From Pseudomonas citronellolis (lineage in GTDB: Bacteria; Pseudomonadota; Gammaproteobacteria; Pseudomonadales; Pseudomonadaceae): DNA of 64,000 nt. The position numbers and the translations under genes were made by a program. Below are positions 30,656 through 40,127 of this stretch, one piece after another. Within the stretch, counting starts at the first letter, position 1. The number at the start of each line of letters is the position of its first letter. The DNA lies in the NCBI RefSeq assembly GCF_900112375.1, contig NZ_FOLS01000012.1:1-64000 (forward strand), in the 5' to 3' direction. The notes beneath the pieces were generated by a model. That model searched no databases, was not told where the DNA came from, and saw nothing but the letters and a program-made list of their open reading frames with translations.

Positions 30656-31524
30656 TCGGCCAGCGCCTGGTATAGGGTGTCGACGTTGCTGCGGTACAGG
30701 CCCAGGTAGGTGCTGGCCGGGCCTTCGCTGGCCAGCGCGTCCGAGTGCAGGGTGCCTCCGATCTTCGCGCCGCTTTCCTCGGCGATCTGCTGCATCAGCC
30801 GCGGGTCCTTGATGTTCTCCACGAACACCGCGCGGATGTGCTGCTCGCGGATCTGCCGGATCAGTTCGGCGACCTCGGTGGCCGAGGCCTCGCGCTCGGT
30901 GGACAGGCCCTGGGGCGCCAGCAGCGTCAGGCCGTAGGCCTGGCCGAGGTAGCCGAAGGCGTCGTGGGAGGTGACCAGGGTGCGGCGGTCGGCGGGCAGG
31001 TTGCCGAGCTTGTCCTTGGCGTAGGCGAGCAACGCGTGGGCCTGCTTCAGGTAGGCCTCGGCGTTGCGCCGGTAGTCGGCGGCATTGGCCGGGTCGAGCT
31101 TCTCCAGCGCCTTGGAGATGTTGCCGACGTAGATGTCGGCGTTGGCCAGGTTGTTCCAGGCGTGCGGGTCGGGAATGGTCTGGCCGTCCTCCTCCAGGCT
31201 GCGCGGGATCACGCCGCGGCTGGCCTGGATCACCTGCGCGCGGGTCTCGGTGCTCTTCACCAGGCGGTCGAGCCAGGGTTCGAAGCCCAGGCCGTTCTCC
31301 ACCACCAGCTGCGCCTGGCGCACGGCGCGGGCGTCGTCCGGGGTGGTCTCGTAGGTGTGGGCGTCGCTGTCGGGGCCGACCAGGTTGTTCAGCTGGATGT
31401 GCTCGCCGCCGACCGCGCGGGTCATGTCGGCGAGGATGCTGAAGCTGGTCACCACGCGCGGCTTCTCGGCGGCGGACAGCGACAGGGGCAGGCAGAACGC
31501 AAGCAGAAGCAGCAGGACACGCAT
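30652..31524 (-). CDS. Zinc ABC transporter substrate-binding protein (AztC/ZnuA-like)
   Basis: Periplasmic cluster A-I metal-binding protein of 290 residues. Signal peptide about 1-19. Predicted metal ligands are H56 (DSDAHTYETTP), H121 (DPHAWNN), H187 (VTSHDAFGYL) and D262 (LHSDAL): three His plus one Asp, a zinc-type set seen in AztC. The His-rich loop of canonical ZnuA is missing, which also fits AztC-like proteins. Last gene of a Zur-box operon folE2, ATPase, permease, binding protein. A manganese role is possible in this superfamily, but context says zinc. Confidence 0.87.
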   Translation of the reverse strand: MRVLLLLLAFCLPLSLSAAEKPRVVTSFSILADMTRAVGGEHIQLNNLVGPDSDAHTYETTPDDARAVRQAQLVVENGLGFEPWLDRLVKSTETRAQVIQASRGVIPRSLEEDGQTIPDPHAWNNLANADIYVGNISKALEKLDPANAADYRRNAEAYLKQAHALLAYAKDKLGNLPADRRTLVTSHDAFGYLGQAYGLTLLAPQGLSTEREASATEVAELIRQIREQHIRAVFVENIKDPRLMQQIAEESGAKIGGTLHSDALASEGPASTYLGLYRSNVDTLYQALAD

Positions 31525-31547
31525 GGTGGCTTTCCTCAAGGGGGATG

Positions 31548-32411
31548 TCATTGCGGAATGGGCAGCAGGCCGCGGCGCAACAGGCCGTGCACCGGGCCGA
31601 ACAGCACGGAGAACAGGTAGAACAGGCCGGCGAGCAGGACGATGGCCGGCCCGCTGGGCAGCGACCAGGCGTAGGACGCCGCCAGGCCCAGCCACACCGA
31701 GAGCGCGCCGATACCCGCGGCCAGGGCCAGCAGCGCCGGCAGGCGGCGGCTCCAGAAGCGCGCGGCGGCGGCCGGCAGCATCATCAGGCCGACCATCATC
31801 AGCGCGCCCAGGGCCTGGAAGCCGATCACCAGGTTGAGCACCACCAGGCCGAGGAACAGTCCGTGGGCGAAGGGCCCGAGGCGGCTGACGCTGCGCAGGA
31901 ACAGCGGATCGAGGCTGTCCAGCAGCAGGCTGCGGTAGATCAGCGCGAGCACGCCGAGGCTGAGCGCGGCCACGCCGAGCATGCCCAGCAGGGTCGTGCG
32001 GTCCACCGCCAGGGCCGAGCCGAACAGCAGCTCCAGCAGGTTCAGGCGCTTGCCGGCCAGGCCCAGCAGGAGCACGCCGCTGGCCAGGGAGATGGGGTAG
32101 ACCGCGGCCAGGCTGGCGTCCTCGCGCAGCCCGGTGTGGCGCGTCACCCAGGCTGCCAGGCCGGCCACCGCCAGGCCCGCGCCGAGGCCGCCGAGGGTCA
32201 GCGCCGGCAGCGACAGCCCGGCCAGCCAGAAGCCGATGGCGGCGCCGGGGAGAATGCCGTGGGCGATGGCGTCGCCGATCAGGCTCATGCGCCGCAGGAT
32301 CAGGAACACCCCCAGGGGCGCCGCGCTCGACGCCAGGACCACGCCGCCCAGCAGCGCGCGGCGCATGAAGGCGAATTCGACGAAGGGCTGCCAGAGCGCG
32401 TGCAGGACCAT
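31548..32411 (-). CDS. Metal ABC transporter permease (AztB/ZnuB-like)
   Basis: ABC-3 family inner-membrane permease of 287 residues with 8-9 hydrophobic segments. Family landmarks are RRMSLIGDAIAHGILPGAAI near the N-terminus and FQALGALMMVGLMMLPAAAA. The ATG at 32411 overlaps the ATPase stop (TGATG), so the two are translationally coupled. 23 bases separate it from the binding-protein gene. It supplies the zinc channel of the transporter. Confidence 0.92.
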   Translation of the reverse strand: MVLHALWQPFVEFAFMRRALLGGVVLASSAAPLGVFLILRRMSLIGDAIAHGILPGAAIGFWLAGLSLPALTLGGLGAGLAVAGLAAWVTRHTGLREDASLAAVYPISLASGVLLLGLAGKRLNLLELLFGSALAVDRTTLLGMLGVAALSLGVLALIYRSLLLDSLDPLFLRSVSRLGPFAHGLFLGLVVLNLVIGFQALGALMMVGLMMLPAAAARFWSRRLPALLALAAGIGALSVWLGLAASYAWSLPSGPAIVLLAGLFYLFSVLFGPVHGLLRRGLLPIPQ

Positions 32412-33076
32412 CACGCCACCCGCGCCAGGCAGCGGCTGGCGATCAGCTCGCGGCTGCTGCCGTGGCGGCAACCCTCGGCGGCCACGCGCAGGCAGTCGGG
32501 GACGCGCTCGCGCACCGCGCCCAGGTCGTGGCAGACCAGCAGCAGGGTGCGGCCTTCGCGGTGCCAGGCGTCGATGTGCTGCCAGAGCAGCGTCTGACCG
32601 GCTTCGTCGAGGCAGGCATCGGGCTCGTCGAGCAGCAGCAGCGGGCTGTCCAGCAGGCTCAGGCGGGCCAGCAGGGCGCGCTGCAGCTGGCCGCCGGAGA
32701 GCGCCGCCAGCGGGCGCTGCTCCAGTCCCTCCAACTGCCAGTCGGCCAGCGCCTGGCGCAGCTTCTCGCGGCGCTCGGCGGTGCTCAGGCGGCTGTTCCA
32801 GAAGCCGGCGCCGACCAGCTCGCCGAGGCCGATGGGGAATTGCCGGTCGAGGGCCTGCTGCTGAACCAGGTAGCCGATCTCCCGCGGCCGCAGCTGGACG
32901 CGCACGCGCCCGGCCAGGGGCTTCTGCAGCCCGGCGATGACCTTCAGCAGGCTGCTCTTGCCGCAGCCGTTGGCGCCGACGATGGCGGTCAGGCTGCCGG
33001 CGTCTAGGTCTAGGTTCAGCGGCGGCGTCAGCGGCAGGCGCGGCGGGCCCCACTGCAGGGCCTGGCAATGGATCAT
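32411..33076 (-). CDS. Metal ABC transporter ATPase (AztA/ZnuC-like)
   Basis: Cytosolic ATPase of 221 residues: Walker A GANGCGKSS (34-42), Q-loop around YLVQQQ, signature LSGGQLQRALLARL (127 on), Walker B LLLLDEPD (146-153) and switch H183. ATG 33076 overlaps the folE2 stop by four bases (ATGA), showing that the importer is part of the folE2 operon. Slightly short but complete. Confidence 0.93.
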   Translation of the reverse strand: MIHCQALQWGPPRLPLTPPLNLDLDAGSLTAIVGANGCGKSSLLKVIAGLQKPLAGRVRVQLRPREIGYLVQQQALDRQFPIGLGELVGAGFWNSRLSTAERREKLRQALADWQLEGLEQRPLAALSGGQLQRALLARLSLLDSPLLLLDEPDACLDEAGQTLLWQHIDAWHREGRTLLLVCHDLGAVRERVPDCLRVAAEGCRHGSSRELIASRCLARVA

Positions 33077-33966
33077 GGGGCCTCCCTGCGCCACTGGCTG
33101 CGGGCCACGGCGTCGTGGGCGTGGAGGCTTTCGGCGTGGACCACGCTCAGCGCGAAGGCCTCCAGTTCCCCGCGTTGCGCCAGGGCGCGGTGCAGGCGGC
33201 GGGCGGCGTCTTCGCAGAACATCAGGTTCTGCCCATTGGCCAGGGCGAAGGCCTGCTCGTCGGCGCGCTTCACCGCGGTCTGCACGGCGGTGCCCAAGGC
33301 GGCCTCGGCGCAGTCGAGCAGCTCGCGCAGCGGCAGGCCGTCCAGGCCCTCGCGCAGGTGCAGATGCAGGTCGGCGAAGCTGCGCTGGCTGTGGGGCGTG
33401 GCGACTATGCCGGCGCTGCTGCCGAGCCAGGTGTGGACTTCCTGGTGGCTGGGCGAGCGGTCGGCGAACTCCTCGGCGAAGCGCTGCTGGATCAGTTGGC
33501 GCGCCAGGGCCGCCGAGCAGGGGCAGGTGGAGGAATAGGCCAGGCGCAGGCGCAGCTCCAGGCGCAGGTCCTGGTCGTCCAGGCGCGCGTGGACCTCGCA
33601 GGGGTACTGCTTCCAGCCGCTCAGCGGGCTGACCAGCGCCGGGCGGCTGAGCAGGGCGTCGAAGGCCAGGCGCAGGCTGGCGCGGCGCGACAGGCCGGCG
33701 TGGCTGGCGAGGAAGTCGTCGAGCACTTCGCGCAGTAGCTGCGGGCCCAGCTCGGCCTGCTCCAGGCGGGCCAGGGCCAGGTACAGGCGCGACATGTGGA
33801 TGCCGCGGGCGGCGGCTGCGTCCAGGCTGACGCCGGCGTCGGCCAGCGCGTTCAGGCGTTCGCCGTGCAGGCGCAGCGGCAGGGCGATGCCCTGCATGCC
33901 GACCCAGTCCAGGGCGAGGGTGTCGGACGCGGCCTGGCTGGCGACGTCGGGGAGAAAGGCGGTCAT
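33073..33966 (-). CDS. folE2: GTP cyclohydrolase FolE2 (type IB)
   Basis: Makes 7,8-dihydroneopterin triphosphate from GTP for folate synthesis. The FolE2 family does not strictly need zinc and replaces the zinc enzyme FolE under zinc starvation. The 297 residues contain the conserved AYSSTCPCSAALARQ (C148, C150) and TPHSQRSFADLH (H192) motifs and a C-terminal CEDAARRLHRAL. First gene of the operon that continues into a zinc ABC transporter; a Zur box lies 22 bases upstream of the start. Confidence 0.93.
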   Translation of the reverse strand: MTAFLPDVASQAASDTLALDWVGMQGIALPLRLHGERLNALADAGVSLDAAAARGIHMSRLYLALARLEQAELGPQLLREVLDDFLASHAGLSRRASLRLAFDALLSRPALVSPLSGWKQYPCEVHARLDDQDLRLELRLRLAYSSTCPCSAALARQLIQQRFAEEFADRSPSHQEVHTWLGSSAGIVATPHSQRSFADLHLHLREGLDGLPLRELLDCAEAALGTAVQTAVKRADEQAFALANGQNLMFCEDAARRLHRALAQRGELEAFALSVVHAESLHAHDAVARSQWRREAP

Positions 33967-33987
33967 GGGAATGGCTGGCGCTGGTGG

Positions 33988-34004
33988 ATGTTATAATATA
34001 ACGT
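33988..34004. promoter_or_regulatory. Zur box between folE2 and the amidase gene
   Basis: ATGTTATAATATAACGT contains a perfect core palindrome GTTATAATATAAC (33990-34002), matching the gammaproteobacterial Zur consensus (ATGTTATAwTATAACAT). It lies in the 67-base gap of two divergent genes, so one site can control both: folE2-aztABC-like leftward, amidase rightward. Under zinc sufficiency Zur should repress both. Confidence 0.93.
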
Positions 34005-34033
34005 ATTGTTTCCTACTCCTTCCTGCAAGCGCC

Positions 34034-35212
34034 ATGAATCGACGCCGCCTGCTGCAAACCTTGCTCGCCAGCGCCGCCTGGCTGCCCGCCCTGGACGTTT
34101 TCGCCGGCCCGCGCCTGCTCGGCGCGCGCAGTGAGGCCATGGCCGGAGGCCTGCGCCTGGTCCTCGACCTCGACGGGCCCTTCCACTACCGCACCTTCAC
34201 CCTCTCCGCGCCGGAGCGCCTGGTGGTCGACCTGGACGGCGCCAGCCTGGGCGTTCCCCTGGCCTCCCCTGCCCCGTCCGGCCCGCTGCGCGGCCTGCGC
34301 AGCGGGCGCCTGGCCGACGGCGGCACGCGCCTGGTGCTGGACCTGGCCGAGCCGGTGCGATTGCAGGCCTTCGCCCTGGGGCCCCAGGCCGGCAGGGGCC
34401 ATCGCCTGGTGCTCGACCTGCATCCGGCGGGGGCACCTGTCCCGGTCGCCACGGCGAAGGCTGCCGGCAAGGGCCGCGACATCCTCGTGGTGGTGGACGC
34501 CGGCCACGGCGGCAAGGACCCCGGCGCCCTCGGCTCGCGCGGCGAGCGGGAGAAGGACGTGGCGCTACTGATCGCGCAGAACCTGGCGCGGCGCATCGAC
34601 CGCCAGAGCGGCTTCAAGGCGCGCCTGGTGCGCAACGTCGACGTGTTCATCCCGCTGCGCCAGCGCGTGGAAGTGGCGCGGCGCTGCAACGCCGACATGT
34701 TCGTCTCGGTGCACGCCGACGCCGCGCCTCGCCGCACGGCGTCCGGCGCCTCGGTGTTCGCCCTTTCCGAGCACGGCGCCACTTCCACCCTGGCGCGCTT
34801 CATGGCCGAGCGCGAGAACGGCGCCGACCTGATCGGCGCCACCGGCAACCTGCCGCTGCAGGGCAAGGACCCGGCGTTGGCCAAGGTCATCCTCGACATG
34901 TCGCTGAGTTCCACCATCGCCTCCAGCCTGGACCTGGGCCACAGCGTGCTGCGCAGCCTCGGCGGCATCACCCGGCTGCACCAGGAACGCGTCGACCAGG
35001 CCGGTTTCGCCGTGCTCAAGTCACCGGACATCCCCTCGATCCTGGTGGAGACCGGCTTCATCTCCAACGACGCCGACTGCCGCCGCCTGCACGACGCGCG
35101 GCACCAGCAGGAGCTGGCCGGAGCGATCTTCGACGGCCTGCACGGCTACTTCCGCCAGCGCCCGCCGGCGGGGAGCCTGTTGGCGGCGTTGCGGGAGCAG
35201 GGCAAGGCGTAG
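34034..35212 (+). CDS. amiA: N-acetylmuramoyl-L-alanine amidase (AmiA/AmiC type), Tat-exported
   Basis: Cleaves the amide between MurNAc and the stem peptide; periplasmic, for daughter-cell separation. 392 residues: twin-arginine signal (NRRRLLQTLLASAAWLPALD), an AMIN domain (about 35-135; repeated LVLDL strands), and an Amidase_3 zinc domain starting VVVDAGHGGKDPGALG with zinc ligands in GHGG, EREKD and SVHAD, and the catalytic Glu in LVETGFISN. Start at ATG 34034. Belongs to the Zur regulon by the adjacent box, as PA5538 does in P. aeruginosa. The TAG stop falls in a repeat-like GTAGGGCGAGGAGCGGA. Confidence 0.93.
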   Translation: MNRRRLLQTLLASAAWLPALDVFAGPRLLGARSEAMAGGLRLVLDLDGPFHYRTFTLSAPERLVVDLDGASLGVPLASPAPSGPLRGLRSGRLADGGTRLVLDLAEPVRLQAFALGPQAGRGHRLVLDLHPAGAPVPVATAKAAGKGRDILVVVDAGHGGKDPGALGSRGEREKDVALLIAQNLARRIDRQSGFKARLVRNVDVFIPLRQRVEVARRCNADMFVSVHADAAPRRTASGASVFALSEHGATSTLARFMAERENGADLIGATGNLPLQGKDPALAKVILDMSLSSTIASSLDLGHSVLRSLGGITRLHQERVDQAGFAVLKSPDIPSILVETGFISNDADCRRLHDARHQQELAGAIFDGLHGYFRQRPPAGSLLAALREQGKA

Positions 35213-35257
35213 GGCGAGGAGCGGATTCATCTGCGATTTCGCGGCGGGGCTCGGCCT

Positions 35258-35467
35258 ATCGCGGACGGAGTCCGCTCCTACGAGGAAACTCCGTGCTTCA
35301 CGACAATTGTAGGAGCGGGCCCTGCCCGCGATTCGCGCGCAGGGCGCGCTCCTACAGGGGAATGGCGTGGGTGGCGCAGCGTAGGAGCGGATCTCATCCG
35401 CGAATCGCGCCGGAATGTGGAATACCGTGCTGCCCCGCGAACCGTAGGAGCGGACTCCGTCCGCGAT
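35258..35467. repeat. REP-type palindrome cluster
   Basis: 35258-35281 TCGCGGACGGAGTCCGCTCC; 35309-35355 GTAGGAGCGGGCCCTGCCCG to CGCGCTCCTAC; 35381-35410 GGAGCGGATCTCATCCGCGA; 35444-35467 GGAGCGGACTCCGTCCGCGA. Same unit types and order as 29713-29852. No gene in 35213-35501. Confidence 0.85.
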
Positions 35468-35501
35468 TCCCCATGCGTCCGGCTGTGGCGTGGCCGGGCG
35501 C

Positions 35502-35909
35502 CTACCGCACCTGCTGGCTGCACCCGCTGACACGCCCGCAGGTCAGCTTCGCCTGGCCGCCGCTGGAGCTGCTGAAGCGGCTGATGTGCGTCCAGCCGAT
35601 GCCGCGGCTGGTGCCCAGCCACACCTGGCCGTCGCTGCTCACGCCGCTGAAGAAGGTGAGGCGCCCGTAGCGCGTGCCGGTCTGCGCCCAGCGCTGGCCG
35701 CTGGCGGCGTCGAAACCGCGCAGGTAGGTGTCGTGGCCCTGGGTGGCGACGCTGTAGTGGCTGCCGTCGCGGTCCATGCAGGCCAGCACGTTGGCCAGCC
35801 AGGCGCAGGCCGCCGGCGGCAGGCCGGGGAACGCCAGCGGCGGCTCCCCCGCGGCCCGCGCCAGGGGCGCCAGGAGCAGCAGGCAGAGCGTCAGGGCGGC
35901 GGCTTTCAT
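35502..35909 (-). CDS. Small secreted protein of unknown function in the Zur block
   Basis: 135 residues with a clear signal peptide (MKAAALTLCLLLLAPLARA, 1-19). The mature part contains four to five cysteines in pairs (ACAW, LACM, LTCGRVSGC) and the repeated-strand text YLRGFDAASGQRWAQTGTRY and GQVWLGTSRGIGWTHISRF, reminiscent of a beta-propeller or WD-like fragment. It occupies the place of PA5537 between the amidase and dksA2 genes. It starts 59 bases from a Zur box and is divergent from dksA2, so it is probably zinc-repressed. Function not recognised. The start at ATG 35909 is preferred over 35942. Confidence 0.7.
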   Translation of the reverse strand: MKAAALTLCLLLLAPLARAAGEPPLAFPGLPPAACAWLANVLACMDRDGSHYSVATQGHDTYLRGFDAASGQRWAQTGTRYGRLTFFSGVSSDGQVWLGTSRGIGWTHISRFSSSSGGQAKLTCGRVSGCSQQVR

Positions 35910-35967
35910 CGGGACCTCGGGGCGGGCTGGATGGGCCTCCATGGTACGCCGGCGGATTGTCGAATAC

Positions 35968-35990
35968 GAAATGTTATATTATAACAATTC
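35968..35990. promoter_or_regulatory. Zur box upstream of dksA2
   Basis: GAAATGTTATATTATAACAA with perfect core GTTATATTATAAC (35973-35985) and GAA/TTC flanks at both ends. It lies 25 bases before dksA2 and can also serve the divergent secreted-protein gene. Closest match to the Zur consensus in the window. Confidence 0.95.
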
Positions 35991-36014
35991 GATCCCGTCC
36001 TTCCGGAGACCGCC

Positions 36015-36443
36015 ATGTCCCTGCAATCCGAGCCGGTCCTCAGCGAACGGCAACTGCTGGCGCAACCCGCCAGCGCCTACATGAACGAGGCCCAGCAGGC
36101 CTTCTTCCGCGACCTGCTGCTGCGCCAGCGCGCCGAGCTGCAGGCGCGCATCGACGGCGAATTCGACGCGCTGCGCGAGGTGGAACGGCCCGGCGACGAG
36201 GCCGACGTCGCCAGCCGCGAGGAGCAGCGCCAGTGGCAGCTGCGCCTGCTGGAGCGCGAGAAGAAGCTGCTGGACAAGATCGACCAGGCCCTGGAGCGCC
36301 TGGCCCGCGGCGAGTACGGCTGGTGCGCCGAGACCGGTGAGCCCATCGGCCTGCGCCGCCTGCTGCTGCGCCCCACCGCCAGCCTCAGCGTCGAGGCCAA
36401 GGAACGCCAGGAGCGCCGCGAGCTGCACCTGCGCGACGCCTGA
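36015..36443 (+). CDS. dksA2: Zinc-independent DksA paralogue, DksA2
   Basis: RNA-polymerase secondary-channel factor acting with ppGpp. 142 residues: coiled-coil with the tip DEADVA (D61, D64, A66) and a C-terminal zinc-finger-like domain in which only one of four usual cysteines remains: C104, then T107, S125 and A128 (WCAETGEP; TASLSVEAKE). This is the pattern of P. aeruginosa DksA2, which works without structural zinc and substitutes for DksA in zinc starvation. The upstream Zur box agrees. Followed after 26 bases by the COG0523 gene. Confidence 0.95.
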   Translation: MSLQSEPVLSERQLLAQPASAYMNEAQQAFFRDLLLRQRAELQARIDGEFDALREVERPGDEADVASREEQRQWQLRLLEREKKLLDKIDQALERLARGEYGWCAETGEPIGLRRLLLRPTASLSVEAKERQERRELHLRDA

Positions 36444-36469
36444 AGAATCCATGACAGAGAGCCACCACC

Positions 36470-37671
<1,202 letters not shown>

Positions 37672-37672
<1 letters not shown>

Positions 37673-38289
37673 TGCTCGCCCGGCCATTGCAGCCCATGCC
37701 GCGCCAGGTGCTCGGCGACGACCCGCAGGTGCTCGCCGAGGTGCTGCACGACGGCGTCAACCTGGCGGTCTGGCGGCGCCGGCTGTTCCCCGAGCTGGCG
37801 GCCTATGCCGAGGCGCTGGTGCGGGGCGAGGCGCTTTACGCCCGCCACGCGACCCTGGAACTGGACGAGGCCGGGCGCAGCGACCAACTGCGCGGCCTGT
37901 TCGACGAGAGCCCGGGCGCCACGCTCTTCGCCAACGACCTGGCTTGGTTGGTGGAGGCCTTCGCCTGCCTGACCGGCGCGCGCCGCGTGGGCCTGCGCCT
38001 GCGCAGCCTGGAGCGGGCCATGTGCCCGCGCTTCCACGTCGACCACGTGGCGCTGCGCCTGGTCACCAGCTACGCCGGCTGCGCCAGCGAATGGCTGGAG
38101 GAAGGCGCCCTGCCCCGCGACCGTCTCGGCGAGGCCGAGCCGGCGCGCATCCAGCGCCTGGAAGTAGGCGACGTGGGCCTGTTCAAGGGCGAGAAATGGA
38201 TCGGCAACGAGGGCGCCGGCATCGTCCACCGCTCGCCCGCCCCGGCGCCGGGCACGCGGCGCCTGCTGCTGACCCTGGACTGGCTCTAG
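37672..38289 (+). CDS. DUF1826 protein coupled to the zinc metallochaperone
   Basis: 205 residues of DUF1826, with a conserved FHVDHVALRLVTSYAG and FKGEKWIGNEGAGIVHRSP; the HVDH plus a later H resembles a metal-binding jelly-roll (cupin/2OG-oxygenase-like) core, but this is my inference. ATG 37672 overlaps the GTPase stop (TGATG), so both are made together. DUF1826 genes commonly sit beside Zur-controlled COG0523 genes, so this is a candidate client or cofactor of the chaperone. Stop shares CTAG with the convergent acetyltransferase gene. Confidence 0.8.
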
Positions 38290-38741
38290 GCCGGGCGGCG
38301 CATGTCGATGTGCGGGATGTCGTCTTCCAGGTACACCTCGCCCTCGGCGACGAAGCCGTAGCGGCTGTAGTAGCCCTGCAGGTGCGCCTGGGCGGAGAGG
38401 TACACCGGGCTGCCCGGCCAGCGCCGCGCCGCTTCGTCCAGGGCGCGCTGCATCAGCTGGTGGCCGAGGCCGCGTCCGCGCCCGGCGGCGGCAGTGATGA
38501 CGCGGCCGATGACCACCTCGCCGTCGTGCGTCGCCGGGTCGAGCAGGCGCAGGTAGGCCAGCAGCTGGCCGCCCTCGTGGGCCATCAGGTGGCAGGTGTC
38601 GCCGGACAGGTCCTGATCGTCGATGTCCTGGTAGGGGCAGTTCTGCTCCACCACGAATACCTCGCAGCGCAGGCGCAGGAGGGCGTACAGCGTCTCCTTG
38701 CTCAGTTCGCTGTGGTGTTGGCAGCTCCAGGTGAGGTCCAT
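38286..38741 (-). CDS. ElaA-like GNAT acetyltransferase
   Basis: A 151-residue acetyltransferase of the ElaA type: LYALLRLRCEVFVVEQNCPY near the N-terminus, DIDDQDL, then the acetyl-CoA site VIGRVITAAAGRGRGLGHQL and a C-terminal AQAHLQGYYSRYGFVAEGE. The substrate is unknown. Start ATG 38741. Probably independent of the Zur operon because it is on the other strand. Confidence 0.86.
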   Translation of the reverse strand: MDLTWSCQHHSELSKETLYALLRLRCEVFVVEQNCPYQDIDDQDLSGDTCHLMAHEGGQLLAYLRLLDPATHDGEVVIGRVITAAAGRGRGLGHQLMQRALDEAARRWPGSPVYLSAQAHLQGYYSRYGFVAEGEVYLEDDIPHIDMRRPA

Positions 38742-38799
38742 GGCGTGAGGCTCCGGCGGCAGGTGGAAAAGACCGCCCATCCTCTCACGCCCGGGCGTT

Positions 38800-39717
38800 T
38801 CACACAGCCACCCGCGGCCCCGTCGGCGACAGCCCGCCGAGGTGCCGGCGCAGCGCCTCGATGGCCACCCGCACCTTGGCCGGCTGGGCGTCGCGCCGTG
38901 GCGTGACGGCGTAGATGCCGTAGGTGGGCAGGCGCCATTGCGGCAGCAGGCGCAGCAGCCTGCCCTCCTCCAGCGCCTCGCGCACTTCCGGCTCCGGCTG
39001 CAGCGACACGCCCAGGCCGTCGAGGGTGAACTGGCGCAGGGCGAGCATGCTGTTGGCCGCCACCCGCGGTTCCAGGCGCAGGCGGCAGCTCTCCCCGTCC
39101 GGCCCGTCGAACTGCAGCGCCTGGCCGTGACCGCGGGTGTTCAGCGCCAGCCAGTCGACCTGCAACAATTGGTCGGGATGGTCGATTGCCCCGCAGCGGC
39201 GCAGGTAGGCCGGGGCCGCGCAGACTAGGTTCTGCCAGTCGCCCAGGTGGCGCGCCACCAGGCTGGAATCGGCCAGGTTGCCGACGCGGATAGCCAGGTC
39301 GATGCGCTGCTCGATCAGGTCGATCTGCTCGTCGTGGAAGAACAGCTGCAAGCGCAGTTGGCGGTGGTTCTCCAGCAGCGGACGCAGCGCCTCGGTGATC
39401 AGCCGCCCGGAAAAACCCACCGGCGCTGCCAGGCGCAGTTCGCCCACCGGCGCTTCGCGCCACTCGCCCAGGCGCTGCTCGGCCTCCTCGGCGATGGCCA
39501 GCATCTGCGCGCAACTGCGGTAGAAGGCCTCGCCGGCCTCGGTCAGCGTCAGCCTGCGGGTGGTGCGGTGCAGCAAGCTCACCTGGGCCTGCGCCTCCAG
39601 CTTGCGGATCTGCTGGCTGACCGCCGAGGGGCTCATGCCCAGGGCCTCGGCGGCGGCGGCCATGGAGCCGCGGTCGACCACGGTGGCGAATACGGCCATG
39701 CCTCGGAGGTTGTCCAT
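38800..39717 (-). CDS. LysR-family regulator
   Basis: 305 residues; N-terminal winged HTH (about 1-60, VVDRGSMAAAAEALGMSPSA) and a substrate-binding-type effector domain. The LRLAAPVGFSGRLI and DLAIRVGNLADSSLVARHL text is typical of the CrgA/PA2206-like subgroup often acting on divergent neighbours. It is divergent from a DUF2218 gene 98 bases away, the likely target. Start ATG 39717 (MDNLRGMAVFATVVDRGSMA). Confidence 0.88.
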   Translation of the reverse strand: MDNLRGMAVFATVVDRGSMAAAAEALGMSPSAVSQQIRKLEAQAQVSLLHRTTRRLTLTEAGEAFYRSCAQMLAIAEEAEQRLGEWREAPVGELRLAAPVGFSGRLITEALRPLLENHRQLRLQLFFHDEQIDLIEQRIDLAIRVGNLADSSLVARHLGDWQNLVCAAPAYLRRCGAIDHPDQLLQVDWLALNTRGHGQALQFDGPDGESCRLRLEPRVAANSMLALRQFTLDGLGVSLQPEPEVREALEEGRLLRLLPQWRLPTYGIYAVTPRRDAQPAKVRVAIEALRRHLGGLSPTGPRVAV

Positions 39718-39814
39718 TGTGAAGCTCCGCTTAAGAGTGAAAGGCACGATAGCCGGTTTTTCCCGGGCTTTCTTGCGCCTAGCATGCGAAGCCTCTGAAA
39801 GAAGAGGATGAAAG

Positions 39815-40096
39815 ATGCCGACTTCCCGTGCCGACGTGCCTACCCCCGATGGCGCCCGTTACCTCAAGCGCCTGTGCAACCACTTCGCCCACAAGCTGCC
39901 GGTGGAACTGAGCGAGGACAGCGGCGTGCTGAACTTCGAGTTCGGCACCTGCCGGCTCAAGGCCGACGCCGCCGCGCTGCACCTGCAGGCCGAAGCCGAG
40001 GACGCCGAGCGCCTGGCCCGCGTGCAGCAGGTGGTGGTCAGCCACCTCGACCGCTTCGCTTGGAAGGAAGGCCAGCTGCCGGTGAACTGGAGCTGA
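39815..40096 (+). CDS. DUF2218 small protein
   Basis: 93 residues matching DUF2218: ARYLKRLCNHFAHKLPVEL, a short beta-rich middle with FGTCRLKAD, and the ending VVVSHLDRFAWKEGQLPVNW. Members are often encoded near iron/siderophore or redox genes; the function is not established. Cytosolic (no signal). GAAGAGGATG serves as the ribosome-binding region. Divergent from a LysR gene that may control it. Confidence 0.85.
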   Translation: MPTSRADVPTPDGARYLKRLCNHFAHKLPVELSEDSGVLNFEFGTCRLKADAAALHLQAEAEDAERLARVQQVVVSHLDRFAWKEGQLPVNWS

Positions 40097-40127
40097 GCCC
40101 CCTGCCCTTTTCCCTTGCCGCCGCGGT

